NCBI GenBank assembly: GCA_905236815.1 | Contig: CAJOPE010000025.1 | Span: forward strand, 1 to 39,694 | Length of the DNA stretch: 39,694 nucleotides | Direction of reading: 5' to 3' | DNA from: an uncultured Prevotella sp. | Lineage (GTDB): Bacteria > Bacteroidota > Bacteroidia > Bacteroidales > Bacteroidaceae | Part shown: in pieces, positions 25,676 through 34,064 of the stretch | Layout: every line of letters begins with the position of its first letter | Position numbering within the stretch: the stretch's first letter is position 1 | Translations under genes and position numbers: made by a program | Notes under the pieces: generated by a model | What the model saw: only the letters and a program-made list of their open reading frames with translations | Told to the model about the DNA's origin: nothing | The model's database searches: none

Positions 25676-27869
25676 ACATACATGCTACGGTTAAACCAGC
25701 CATTACGATACTAACCATACTCATCAATTTAATCAGAATGTTTAGTGAAGGACCAGATGTATCCTTGAAAGGATCACCAACGGTATCACCCACGATTGTT
25801 GCCTTGTGGCAGTCGGAGCCCTTACCGCCATAATTACCTTCCTCTACATACTTCTTTGCGTTGTCCCAGGCACCTCCGGCATTGGCCATGAATACAGCCA
25901 GTGTAAAGCCTGCAGATAGACCTCCTACAAGCAGACCGAGAACACCTGCGACACCAAGGAGTACGCCAACAATAATAGGAATAACGATAGCTAGAATAGA
26001 AGGAATAATCATCTCCTGCTGAGCGCTTCGAGTGGAAATCTCTACACATTTCCCATATTCTGGAGTAGCCTCACCTTCGAGAATACCCTTTATTTCGCGG
26101 AACTGTCGACGAACTTCCTCTACCATAGACTCGGCAGCTCTTCCTACAGCACCCATAGTAAGTCCACAGAACAAGAAGGCGGCCATTGCACCAATGAATG
26201 CACCTACCAATACCTTAGGATTCATGAGATTTACCTGGAAGAAATTCATGAAATCAGGCATTGTAGCTTGTGTTGCATCAATTGTTTGGCCAGCAACATT
26301 GGTAATTTGTTCACCAGCACGTGCCATAGCAATCTTTATTTCCTCCACATACGATGCAAGAAGTGCAAGTGCTGTAAGTGCAGCACTACCAATTGCGAAG
26401 CCCTTGCCTGTAGCTGCGGTAGTATTGCCAAGCGCATCCAATTCATCTGTACGATTTCGTACTTCCTCACCTAATTCACTCATCTCAGCATTGCCACCTG
26501 CATTGTCGGCAATAGGTCCATAGGCATCGGTTGCCAATGTGATGCCAAGTGTTGACAACATACCCACAGCGGCGATACCAATACCATACAAGCCTTTTTG
26601 AATAGATTCAGCGTCCATACTTAGATTGAAGCCATTGGCGCATAGGAAACTCATCATAATAGCTACACCGATTGTTACAACTGGGATACAAGTGGAAATC
26701 ATACCTGTACCTATACCTTTTATTATAACGGTAGCTGCACCTGTATTGGAAGCTTCAGCAATATCCTTGGTTGGTTTATAGCTTTGAGAAGTATAATACT
26801 CGGTTGCTTGTCCAATAATAACACCTGCAGCCAAGCCACTAATGACAGAAAAAGATACTCCTAGCCAATTTTCCAACTGCAAAAAGTACAATATTCCAAA
26901 TGTTGCTGCTGCAATTAGAACAGCACTAGTATTGGTACCACGACCTAGCGAATGGAGTAGATCCTTCATATCGGCACCCTCTTTCGTTCTGACTAAGTAG
27001 ATTCCGAAGAGACTCAGGAAAATACCAACAGCTGCAATGATCATTGGAGCAATAACAGCTTTCAACTGCATATCACCATTCATGGCAAAAGCGGTTGCAC
27101 CAAGAGCTGCTGTTGAAAGAATACTACCACAATAGCTTTCGTAAAGGTCGGCACCCATACCGGCAACATCGCCCACATTGTCACCTACATTATCGGCGAT
27201 GGTGGCAGGATTGCGAGGATCATCCTCAGGAATATTGGCCTCTACTTTACCAACAAGGTCGGCACCCACATCGGCTGCCTTTGTATAGATACCACCACCC
27301 ACACGGGCAAACAAAGCCTGGGTAGAAGCACCCATACCAAATGTAAGCATTGTTGTGGTGATTGTGATGAGAGCTGCATTATCTCCTTCGTAAACTGCAC
27401 TTAAAATCAAGAACCAGATAGCAATGTCAAGAAGGCCGAGACCAACAACGACAAGACCCATAACTGCGCCACTTCGGAAGGCAATCTTCAAGCCCTTGTC
27501 GAGTCCTTCACGAGCTGCATTTGCTGTACGGCCAGAAGCGTAAGTGGCAGTCTTCATACCAAAGAAGCCAGATAAGCCTGAGAATAAACCACCTGTAAGG
27601 AATGCGAAAGGAACCCAAGGATTCTGAACGTGAAGTCCATAGGCCATAAAAGCAAAGATAATTGCTAAAACGATGAAGACGTAGAGTACAACTTTGTACT
27701 GCTGCTTGAGATAGGCCATTGCACCTTTCCTCACATGTTCAGCGATTTCGATCATTCGGGTGGTACCTTCTTCTGCCTTCATCATACTACTGAAGAAGAC
27801 CCACGCCATGGTCAGTGCTGCAACAGAGGCAATAGGCACCAGCCAAAAAACTAATGGAATGTTACTCAT
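25674..27869 (-). CDS. hppA: Membrane-bound ion-pumping inorganic pyrophosphatase, K+-dependent type
   Basis: Couples pyrophosphate hydrolysis to Na+ and/or H+ pumping across the inner membrane. The 731-residue protein is a polytopic membrane protein of usual size, with the diphosphate-binding signature [14 protein letters not shown], the Asp-rich [22 protein letters not shown] loop, and a C-terminal [18 protein letters not shown] motif. In [10 protein letters not shown], Ala485 and Gly488 occupy the positions that are Ala and Gly in K+-dependent enzymes and Lys/Thr in K+-independent ones. K+-dependent members in Bacteroides include Na+- and dual Na+/H+-pumps, but which ion moves here is not decidable. 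Housekeeping gene, not evidently part of the pectin pathway. Confidence 0.95.
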   Translation of the reverse strand: MSNIPLVFWLVPIASVAALTMAWVFFSSMMKAEEGTTRMIEIAEHVRKGAMAYLKQQYKVVLYVFIVLAIIFAFMAYGLHVQNPWVPFAFLTGGLFSGLSGFFGMKTATYASGRTANAAREGLDKGLKIAFRSGAVMGLVVVGLGLLDIAIWFLILSAVYEGDNAALITITTTMLTFGMGASTQALFARVGGGIYTKAADVGADLVGKVEANIPEDDPRNPATIADNVGDNVGDVAGMGADLYESYCGSILSTAALGATAFAMNGDMQLKAVIAPMIIAAVGIFLSLFGIYLVRTKEGADMKDLLHSLGRGTNTSAVLIAAATFGILYFLQLENWLGVSFSVISGLAAGVIIGQATEYYTSQSYKPTKDIAEASNTGAATVIIKGIGTGMISTCIPVVTIGVAIMMSFLCANGFNLSMDAESIQKGLYGIGIAAVGMLSTLGITLATDAYGPIADNAGGNAEMSELGEEVRNRTDELDALGNTTAATGKGFAIGSAALTALALLASYVEEIKIAMARAGEQITNVAGQTIDATQATMPDFMNFFQVNLMNPKVLVGAFIGAMAAFLFCGLTMGAVGRAAESMVEEVRRQFREIKGILEGEATPEYGKCVEISTRSAQQEMIIPSILAIVIPIIVGVLLGVAGVLGLLVGGLSAGFTLAVFMANAGGAWDNAKKYVEEGNYGGKGSDCHKATIVGDTVGDPFKDTSGPSLNILIKLMSMVSIVMAGLTVACM

Positions 27870-27920
27870 ATTTGTAGTGTTTTAAGGTATTAAAAAATTT
27901 TTAGTTTCTCATGTTTGAGG

Positions 27921-27952
27921 CAAATATAAACAAAATACAAATAGGTTGCAAT
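27921..27952 (-). promoter_or_regulatory. Promoter of the pyrophosphatase gene
   Basis: On the - strand TATATTTG (27921-27928) lies 20 bp after an imperfect -33 element ATTG (27949-27952). The start codon is about 51 bp downstream. Confidence 0.55.
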
Positions 27953-27989
27953 AGTTAAGTGGCACTTTTTGATATTTTTGTGCAGTATG

Positions 27990-28033
27990 TGGATTAAAAA
28001 CAAAAATCCCCTTTTCGACGATGCGAAAAGGGG
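27990..28033 (-). terminator. Terminator of the phosphoserine phosphatase gene
   Basis: CCCCTTTTC (28008-28016) and GAAAAGGGG (28025-28033) form a 9-bp perfect stem, followed on the - strand by a T-rich run (28007 downward). It lies 30 bp after the serB stop codon. Confidence 0.85.
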
Positions 28034-28062
28034 AGAAGTGTATATAAAATAATGTCTTTTTC

Positions 28063-29304
28063 TTAGAGCTTTCCGTCCTCGCCAAGATAAGAATCCTTGA
28101 AACCGAGGAAATAGAGGATAGCATCCAAACCAATAGAGTTGATACTCTGCTGGGCATTGGCAACTACCTTTGGTTTTGCGTGGAAAGCAATACCCAAACC
28201 TGCCTCTGAAATCATAGGAAGGTCGTTGGCACCATCACCCACAGCGATTGTCTGCTCGAGGTTTACATTCTCAACTTGTGCAATCAGCTTCAGAAGCTCA
28301 GCCTTGCGATGGCCATCTACAATCTCACCAGCATAGTTACCTGTGAGCTTTCCGTCTTCGCCAACTTCAAGTTCGTTTGCATATACGTAGTCAATACCGT
28401 ATCTGCGCTTGAGGAAATCACCGAAGTAGGTGAATCCACCACTGAGGATGGCAATCTTATAACCTGCTTTCTTCAATACTTCCATCAAACGGTCGCAACC
28501 CTCTGTAATAGGGAGGTGCTCGGCAATGTCTTTCATTACACTAACATCAAGACCCTTGAGCAACTTCACACGGCGTGTGAAACTTTCCTTGAAGTCGATC
28601 TCGCCTCGCATTGCAGATGCTGTAATGGCAGCAACCTGATCGTAAACTCCATGACGGCGTGCCAACTCGTCGATACACTCAGCCTGAATAAGGGTAGAGT
28701 CCATATCGAAGCAGATGAGACGACGCATACGGCGATACATATCATCCTTCTGGAATGAGAAGTCGATGTTGAACTTGTTGGAGAGCTTCATGAACTCAGA
28801 CTGCATAGCCTGACGATCTCTTGGCTCACCGCGGAGAGAGAACTCAAAGCAAGTACGTACCTTCTGCTCTGCATTCTCGAGGCTCATACGACCTGTCAAT
28901 CTGCGGATATTATCAATGTTGAAACCTTGGTCGAGGATTACTTTTGATGCTAAACCAATATGCTCTGCAGTAAGACCACGGCCGATAACCATGAGGATGT
29001 AACGGTTCTTGCCCTGTCTCTTCACCCATGCCTCGTATTCGTCGGTCTTTACCTGACTGAAGCCGATGTTAACATTCAATTCTGTGGCTTTGAAGAGAAG
29101 GTCCTTCATTACCTGTCCTGATTCTTTCTCGTTAATTCTGATAAGGATTCCTAGTGCAAGTGTACTGTGAATATTAGCCTGACCCATATCAAGAATCTGG
29201 GTCTCTGGACTTTCAGAGAGGATATTCATCACTTGTTCTGTGAGTCCTGGTCGATCCTGACCTGTAACGCTAACCAGGATCTGTTCTTTCTTGTTGTTGC
29301 TCAT
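28063..29304 (-). CDS. serB: Phosphoserine phosphatase with N-terminal ACT-type domains
   Basis: Last step of serine biosynthesis: dephosphorylates O-phosphoserine in the cytoplasm. Seen in 413 residues: an ACT-like domain at about 5-90 (ILVSVTGQDRPGLTEQVMNIL), a second regulatory segment at about 95-185, then the HAD-superfamily catalytic domain with nucleophile Asp200 and Asp202 in FDMDSTLI, the ECIDELARRHG cap segment, the Ser-Gly-Gly-Phe motif (ILSGGFTYF), and the final GDGANDLPM metal-binding motif. The long ACT-bearing form is common in Bacteroidota. It is transcribed from its own near-consensus promoter and has its own terminator, so it is a housekeeping unit between the two PUL arms. 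Confidence 0.96.
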   Translation of the reverse strand: MSNNKKEQILVSVTGQDRPGLTEQVMNILSESPETQILDMGQANIHSTLALGILIRINEKESGQVMKDLLFKATELNVNIGFSQVKTDEYEAWVKRQGKNRYILMVIGRGLTAEHIGLASKVILDQGFNIDNIRRLTGRMSLENAEQKVRTCFEFSLRGEPRDRQAMQSEFMKLSNKFNIDFSFQKDDMYRRMRRLICFDMDSTLIQAECIDELARRHGVYDQVAAITASAMRGEIDFKESFTRRVKLLKGLDVSVMKDIAEHLPITEGCDRLMEVLKKAGYKIAILSGGFTYFGDFLKRRYGIDYVYANELEVGEDGKLTGNYAGEIVDGHRKAELLKLIAQVENVNLEQTIAVGDGANDLPMISEAGLGIAFHAKPKVVANAQQSINSIGLDAILYFLGFKDSYLGEDGKL

Positions 29305-29338
29305 TTATTAAACTGCTGAAATATTCAATATAATACTG

Positions 29339-29370
29339 CAAAGATAGAGTATTTTTGGCATCTACCCAAA
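29339..29370 (-). promoter_or_regulatory. Near-consensus promoter of serB
   Basis: On the - strand TTTG (29367-29370), a 20-bp spacer and TATCTTTG (29339-29346), 35 bp upstream of the serB start codon. Confidence 0.8.
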
Positions 29371-29706
29371 TTTTATCGCTTTCCTTTTTCCGAAACGCTT
29401 ATTTTCTTAATAAAAATCAAGTTCATACGATGTATTTGCAAAGTGGATATTGCATTTCTAAAATCGCTATTTATTTGATAAGTTCATTTATTGCTTTTTT
29501 GAACGGTTTAGCGATAAGGCATCTATGTGCTGAATTCAATTCTGAAGTACCGATAAGGAGAGACTTGGTGTGAATTCATTGTCGAGTGTTATTTGTGGGT
29601 TGAACTAATTGTCTGCAAAGATATAACTTTCTTCACCCAAAAGCAAATTTGGTGGTATAACAAACGGTATAACTTTTTTGGAGTGGCAGTTAGTGGATGA
29701 ATTGGA

Positions 29707-29812
29707 AGTGACCTGCAACGATAATGCAGATGACCTCCAATCACATTGCAGGTGACCTCCAATCTCATTGCAGGTGACCTACAATCATAATGCAGGTGAC
29801 CTGCAATCTTTT
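29707..29812. repeat. 22-bp tandem repeat, four full units plus a partial fifth
   Basis: Units begin at 29707, 29729, 29751, 29773 and 29795 with the pattern (A/G)(G/A)TGACCTnCAAnnn(n)A(T/A)TGCA. Units 2-4 differ from one another at only a few positions. Across unit junctions the sequence TGCAGGTGACCTGCA is an almost perfect palindrome with one central base off. No spacers, so it is not a CRISPR. Confidence 0.9.
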
Positions 29813-29973
29813 CTTCAAAATGTACTGAGGTGGAACGTAAATCGTTTCCACCTTATGCGCATAATATATATTTATATTTATTTTCTTCTTTAGAAGAAAT
29901 ATCTATATCTAATCTTGCGCGCCCGCGCAATGCGCGTTCTTATTTATGCATATCGAAAATGAAGGCATCTTTT

Positions 29974-30028
29974 AGGCAAAAGATTTGCCTCTTTGTTGTG
30001 TCTTTGTTGCCTCTTTGTTGTGTCTTTT
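29974..30028. repeat. Hairpin followed by a two-unit 22-bp direct repeat
   Basis: AGGCAAA (29974-29980) and TTTGCCT (29984-29990) form a perfect stem with a 3-nt loop. Two copies of a different 22-bp unit, beginning TTGCCTCTTTGTTGTGTC, lie at 29985-30006 and 30007-30028 and differ only at the last base. The first copy shares its left edge with the hairpin. Confidence 0.85.
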
Positions 30029-30135
30029 ATGGCTCTTAGTTGTGTTTATGTGCGATATATCTTTTAGGAAAAATATAACACAAAAGGGTAGTTTCCTTTT
30101 ATGAATTATCAAGGCTAGTCGTTAGATGATTGCAT

Positions 30136-30170
30136 AATAAAAATCCCTTGAAGCCGAAGCATCAAGGGAT
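30136..30170 (-). terminator. Terminator of the GH106-GH105 operon
   Basis: ATCCCTTGA (30143-30151) and TCAAGGGAT (30162-30170) form a perfect 9-bp stem, followed on the - strand by TTTTTATTA. It lies 20 bp after the GH105 stop codon. Confidence 0.85.
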
Positions 30171-30190
30171 CTCATAAACAGTTTATTTAC

Positions 30191-31294
30191 TTATTTCGAA
30201 ATTAATTTGTAGTATTCTACAGCTCCAAGAAGGAAACATCCAGTGCCATAATCTTCAAAGTCTGGAACACTGGTGAAAGTTACAGGCTGGCCTGTAGATG
30301 GGTCGGCGCCTGTACCCTGGTTGTATCCGAGGAAACCATCAGCATGAACACAAGCCTCTAAGGCTTTCCAGGCCTTGTCGGCAGCAGGGCGGTATTCCTT
30401 ATCTTTCAGAATGTTGTTCTGGATACCCCATGCGATGCCATAGAGGAACAAACCTGTACCTGTCATCTCAGGACCTTCGTAATTGGTAGATACCAGACTG
30501 GCATTCCAATAGCCATCCTCACGCTGGCACTTCAGCAGGGCTTCACTCATAAGGATAAAATCCTTCTTCAATTCCTTGTAGTATTTGTCTTTTGGTGAGA
30601 GAGTCTGCATCACTCTTACAAGAGCTGCATATACCCATCCATTACCACGACTCCAGTAGCAGTTCTTGCCATCTGGCTCTTGATAAGGTGCCTTGTAAAC
30701 AGAGTCGCGCCACCAGAATCCCTCTTTCTTATTGAAGAGACCTCTTCTGTCGCGAGTGTCACGATAGCTCTTCATGGCATAGTCGAGATACATGCGATTG
30801 CTGCTAACCTGAGCATATTTTGCGTAAACAGGCATTGCCATTTGAATGGCGTCAATCCACCACCAATAATCTACCTTATTGGTTGCAATCTGACTATCGA
30901 GATTCTGCTTAACTTTACTTAAATCTTTCTTCTTTCCACTCTGGAAATAGCGATCGATATAGGTCTGCTCGCAGCACTGGTCATCCGCATTTGTGGTAGT
31001 AACCTTGGTGCGTGCAGTCCACTTGTGGAAGTCTGCCCATTTGTCGGTATAGTCAAGGTATCTCTTCTGGGGATCAATCTCATACAAGGCCATCAAACCT
31101 TCGTAATAGACAGCACGTGTCCAAAGATTGCTGGTGCGAATCTTTTTCACGAATGTAGGAATGGTTGGGTCGGCATATTTCGCGAGGAAATAGTCGTTAG
31201 TTCTCTGAGCTGCAGTCAGCACATCTTTAGGCGACTGTGCAAAGACTGATAGCGAACAAATGATTGTAATCGCTAAAGTTAATAATTTCTTCAT
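30191..31294 (-). CDS. GH105 unsaturated rhamnogalacturonyl hydrolase
   Basis: Removes the unsaturated galacturonyl residue that PL11 lyases leave at the non-reducing end of RG-I oligosaccharides. Seen: signal peptide (MKKLLTLAITIICSLSVFA-Q), so it is probably periplasmic; an (alpha/alpha)6-barrel sequence with the probable general-acid Asp148 in WWWIDAIQMA, the conserved CYWSRGNGW (212-220), FWWRDSVY, and a C-terminal GTGCFLLGAVEYYKL. The 367-residue length is typical of YteR/YesR-like enzymes. It starts 27 bp after the GH106 stop codon on the same strand, so both are one operon whose products would act in sequence on lyase products. Confidence 0.93.
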   Translation of the reverse strand: MKKLLTLAITIICSLSVFAQSPKDVLTAAQRTNDYFLAKYADPTIPTFVKKIRTSNLWTRAVYYEGLMALYEIDPQKRYLDYTDKWADFHKWTARTKVTTTNADDQCCEQTYIDRYFQSGKKKDLSKVKQNLDSQIATNKVDYWWWIDAIQMAMPVYAKYAQVSSNRMYLDYAMKSYRDTRDRRGLFNKKEGFWWRDSVYKAPYQEPDGKNCYWSRGNGWVYAALVRVMQTLSPKDKYYKELKKDFILMSEALLKCQREDGYWNASLVSTNYEGPEMTGTGLFLYGIAWGIQNNILKDKEYRPAADKAWKALEACVHADGFLGYNQGTGADPSTGQPVTFTSVPDFEDYGTGCFLLGAVEYYKLISK

Positions 31295-31321
31295 TTCTTT
31301 TTATCAGGTTTTGGTTTTGTT

Positions 31322-33910
31322 TTATTCTGCAATCAGTTTTACTTCGCTGTTCAAACCAGAAGGAACAGGCTTCCAGTCCTTGTAGGAAGTTTTCTTGTAA
31401 TTAATGTCAACCACATTGATTTCCTTCATCTTTCTCCACTTCACATCCATGCGGTCAAGGTCGGAGATACGATTGGCTGGAAGGTTGGTAACTTCTATGC
31501 GAATGGTGTTCTTTCCTTTTTGGAATGCCTGTCCGCAATTCAGTTGGAAAGGTACTGCCCATGCACATCCGATGAACTTGCCATTGATGTAAACACGAGC
31601 CGATTCTCTCACATCACCAAGGTCGAGTTTCCAGTTGCAAGCCGCCTGTTTCTTGTTCAGTTCAATGGTGGTTTCATATACACCAGTACCCATAGTTACC
31701 TTTGCCTCTTCGCTGAGGTTTTCCCACGTGCTGAGCTGGTTGAGCTCGAAAGTCTTGCTCACCTTTGGTGCCTCTTCCGTAAAACTCAACTGCCATTTGC
31801 AGTTAGTGAGGTTGATTGATTTCTCCTCAGGCTTGAGTTTTGCCAGCATATTGTGGCTATCTTCAGAATCTGCAGTATTCACGTTGATATCAAATGGTTG
31901 TTTCTTATTTACGAGAAGAATTCTAGATTCACCAGATTTCAAGTTGATAGTCAACTTGTTACCCTTCATCTGAGCTTTCTCGAAAGTGCTGTCCATTGGG
32001 TTAAACCATACCATCTGAGGCTCCTTTGTGGAGCGGGTGAACTCGTGAGGGAGAGCCGCGATATGTGTTTCGCCATTAATATCATTAGGAGTGAGATTGG
32101 CGATGAAATAATGATAGCCTCTATCGTTCTTTCGACGAATCATCTTCAAGCCATATTTGTTCTTCATCTCCTCAGGGTTGGCGAGTTGCTTCATTTTACT
32201 CTCGTCTACACCTTTTATAATATAGTTGTCGCCAAGTTTGTCGAGTGTCGCCTGAAGCGAGCTGTCGATAGTAGTACCCTCAGGGATGATTACGCCCTTG
32301 TACTCTTGTCCGGCAGCGGTACGGATTTTTCCATCAGCAGTAATTGAACATCCCTCCAGATACTTGTCGCTGATGTAATCACAATCGAAACCAGCTTTGT
32401 CGATAGCGAGAATTGTCTTGATGAAATCAGGAGCCTTCTTCGCCATGCTATGGATGTCGAACTGCATCAGCAGGTTCTTGGTATCTTCCTTCCACATATC
32501 TTTTACAGGGAGGTAAACAAGAAAATCATTATCAGGCTTTCCCCACTGAAGATAAGTTTGGCAACGCTCAATATATTTCATAAAGTATGGAGCATCTCTC
32601 CAAATGCTGTTGGTAGGACTCATATCTACAGATGCATAGAACTTCCATCCTGGCCACTGGTCATCTTTAGGACTGTAGGCTGTTCCGTGGAAGAACATAT
32701 GGTTTACACCTGCACAGAACATTAAATCCATGTCTGGTTTCATCTGACTTAATGAAGTGCGGAAATGTTCGGTCAACCATGTAAAAGTCTCGCTGGATGT
32801 ATATTTCTTTCCCATTATATGAGCTGCAGAAGGCGCATACTTCAACATGCTCAAGTCGCTGAAGTTAGGACGTGTTTGTCCTGGATCCAGACGAAGTCCC
32901 TTGATGCCGAAATCGGTAAGTCCAAAGCCTTCAATTTCAGGAATATCCACAGCAGCATAGCAATCGATAAGATTGGCTGGTGAGCCATGAGCCTGATTTC
33001 TGGTAATCGCACCACGCTGATGCGCCCAGTTTGTCCACTGATTGGTGAAGTTCTCCAAGAGAAGATCACCCAAAGTCTGTCGATAATCGCTCACAACCTG
33101 TGCATCCCCATCAATGAACTCTGGTAGCTTGTCTTTCAAGTCATACCCTCTACGCTTCAAGAACTCATCAAAGAGGGTAGGAGTCCAGTTGGCCCCATAC
33201 ACCTCATAGCTGTCGTTGAAGAAAGTATGAGGATAAGGAGTTCCGCTAGCCTGGAAAGCACTATCGATATGTGCGAGATAATGTGCAACCGCATCCTTGT
33301 CGAAATGGTCGATAACATATCCCTCACCACCAGGAGCAGCACGTTTCACCTTCTGGCGAGTGCGACCATAGTAAACAGCAATTACTCGCTTGTTCTTTTT
33401 GTCACCCTTGATAGGGAAGGTCTTTACCACCCTCAGTTTGGCAAATTTCTTATCCTTTTCAGGAATCTCGTACTGAATATCGAGCAGTTTAGTACCCATA
33501 GGAACAATGGTATCCGCGAAGATTACCTTGCAGGCAGCCTCCTCGATAGGCACCCAAGGACCGCCAAAAGGCCATCCGGTACCAGTAGCCATATCAGTTT
33601 CTATACCATTTTGTTTATTTTCACTCTCTACAAATTTCAACATCTCCATCCATTTAGGAGAAAGATAATTGATATCCTTAGCATCATTACCTTGTACACC
33701 ATAAATAGGTGTGATTTCTACGGCACCAATGCCGTGATTAGCATACTGTTGAAGATTCCATTGAAGATTAGATTTGTCTACAGCCGATCCTAGCCACCAC
33801 CATCTCACACCAGGTTTTGCCTCCTGTGTGGGAACTGGCAACTGAGCCATTGCATTTATTGATGAAACAGATAATAAAATGGCTGCGACTTGCTTTAGTT
33901 TAATTTTCAT
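31322..33910 (-). CDS. GH106 alpha-L-rhamnosidase
   Basis: Releases terminal alpha-L-rhamnose from RG-I oligosaccharides once GH105 has removed the unsaturated uronate. Seen in 862 residues: signal peptide (ends NAMA-Q, about residue 22); the family N-terminal signature PGVRWWWLGSAVD and GIGAVEITPIYG; the segment DMATGTGWPFGGPWV; a long barrel and linker region with HTFFNDSYEVYGANWTP and GVNHMFFHGTAYSP; and a C-terminal galactose-binding-like jelly-roll (about 740-862) with RVYINGKFIGCAWAVPF. Length is in the usual range for compact GH106 enzymes. First gene of a two-gene - strand operon, divergent from the esterase operon. Confidence 0.92.
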   Translation of the reverse strand: MKIKLKQVAAILLSVSSINAMAQLPVPTQEAKPGVRWWWLGSAVDKSNLQWNLQQYANHGIGAVEITPIYGVQGNDAKDINYLSPKWMEMLKFVESENKQNGIETDMATGTGWPFGGPWVPIEEAACKVIFADTIVPMGTKLLDIQYEIPEKDKKFAKLRVVKTFPIKGDKKNKRVIAVYYGRTRQKVKRAAPGGEGYVIDHFDKDAVAHYLAHIDSAFQASGTPYPHTFFNDSYEVYGANWTPTLFDEFLKRRGYDLKDKLPEFIDGDAQVVSDYRQTLGDLLLENFTNQWTNWAHQRGAITRNQAHGSPANLIDCYAAVDIPEIEGFGLTDFGIKGLRLDPGQTRPNFSDLSMLKYAPSAAHIMGKKYTSSETFTWLTEHFRTSLSQMKPDMDLMFCAGVNHMFFHGTAYSPKDDQWPGWKFYASVDMSPTNSIWRDAPYFMKYIERCQTYLQWGKPDNDFLVYLPVKDMWKEDTKNLLMQFDIHSMAKKAPDFIKTILAIDKAGFDCDYISDKYLEGCSITADGKIRTAAGQEYKGVIIPEGTTIDSSLQATLDKLGDNYIIKGVDESKMKQLANPEEMKNKYGLKMIRRKNDRGYHYFIANLTPNDINGETHIAALPHEFTRSTKEPQMVWFNPMDSTFEKAQMKGNKLTINLKSGESRILLVNKKQPFDINVNTADSEDSHNMLAKLKPEEKSINLTNCKWQLSFTEEAPKVSKTFELNQLSTWENLSEEAKVTMGTGVYETTIELNKKQAACNWKLDLGDVRESARVYINGKFIGCAWAVPFQLNCGQAFQKGKNTIRIEVTNLPANRISDLDRMDVKWRKMKEINVVDINYKKTSYKDWKPVPSGLNSEVKLIAE

Positions 33911-33939
33911 AAAAATGTTGTCAGTTTGTTAGGTTGCTA

Positions 33940-33947
33940 CAAAGATA
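33940..33947 (-). promoter_or_regulatory. -7 box of the GH106-GH105 operon
   Basis: TATCTTTG on the - strand, about 30 bp before the GH106 start codon. I see no TTTG at the expected -33 distance, so it may need an activator. The divergent + strand promoter begins about 65 bp away. Confidence 0.6.
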
Positions 33948-34010
33948 CGAAAAAATAAAGGGTTTCTATGAAAAAATAATTCAAATCTTTGTGTATTTGT
34001 TCATTTATCC

Positions 34011-34040
34011 TTTGTATTATCGCTTTTTTTCGTAACTTTG
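34011..34040 (+). promoter_or_regulatory. Promoter of the esterase-GH2 operon
   Basis: TTTG (34011-34014), an 18-bp spacer and TAACTTTG (34033-34040). The leader would be about 20 nt to the ATG at 34065, and the box overlaps the alternative TTG codon at 34038, which argues against that start. Confidence 0.7.
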
Positions 34041-34064
34041 TACCAAACGAACCTAATTGAAACA

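Larger units (their letters stand above)
29305..30190. other. Gene-free, repeat-rich intergenic island of 886 bp
   Basis: Apart from the serB promoter and the GH105 terminator this stretch shows no believable gene. It holds two separate 22-bp tandem repeats, a perfect AT-rich hairpin (TTTCTTCT/AGAAGAAA, 29882-29899), a GC-only patch in AT-rich surroundings (29915-29936, TTGCGC/GCGCAA stem), and a hairpin AGGCAAA/TTTGCCT (29974-29990). Short ORFs here (29355-29573 and 29830-30039, + strand) have no signal peptide or recognisable motif and the second runs through the repeats. It may be a dispersed genomic repeat or the remains of an insertion. Confidence 0.7.

Noticed and set aside
29355..29573. 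72-codon open frame upstream of serB
   Set aside because: It overlaps the serB promoter and shows no domain or signal sequence.
29707..29812. CRISPR-like array
   Set aside because: The 22-bp units are directly adjacent with no unique spacers and no cas genes nearby.
29830..30039. 69-codon open frame in the repeat island
   Set aside because: It crosses the GC-only patch and both hairpins and encodes a low-complexity product; more likely a by-product of the repeat structure.
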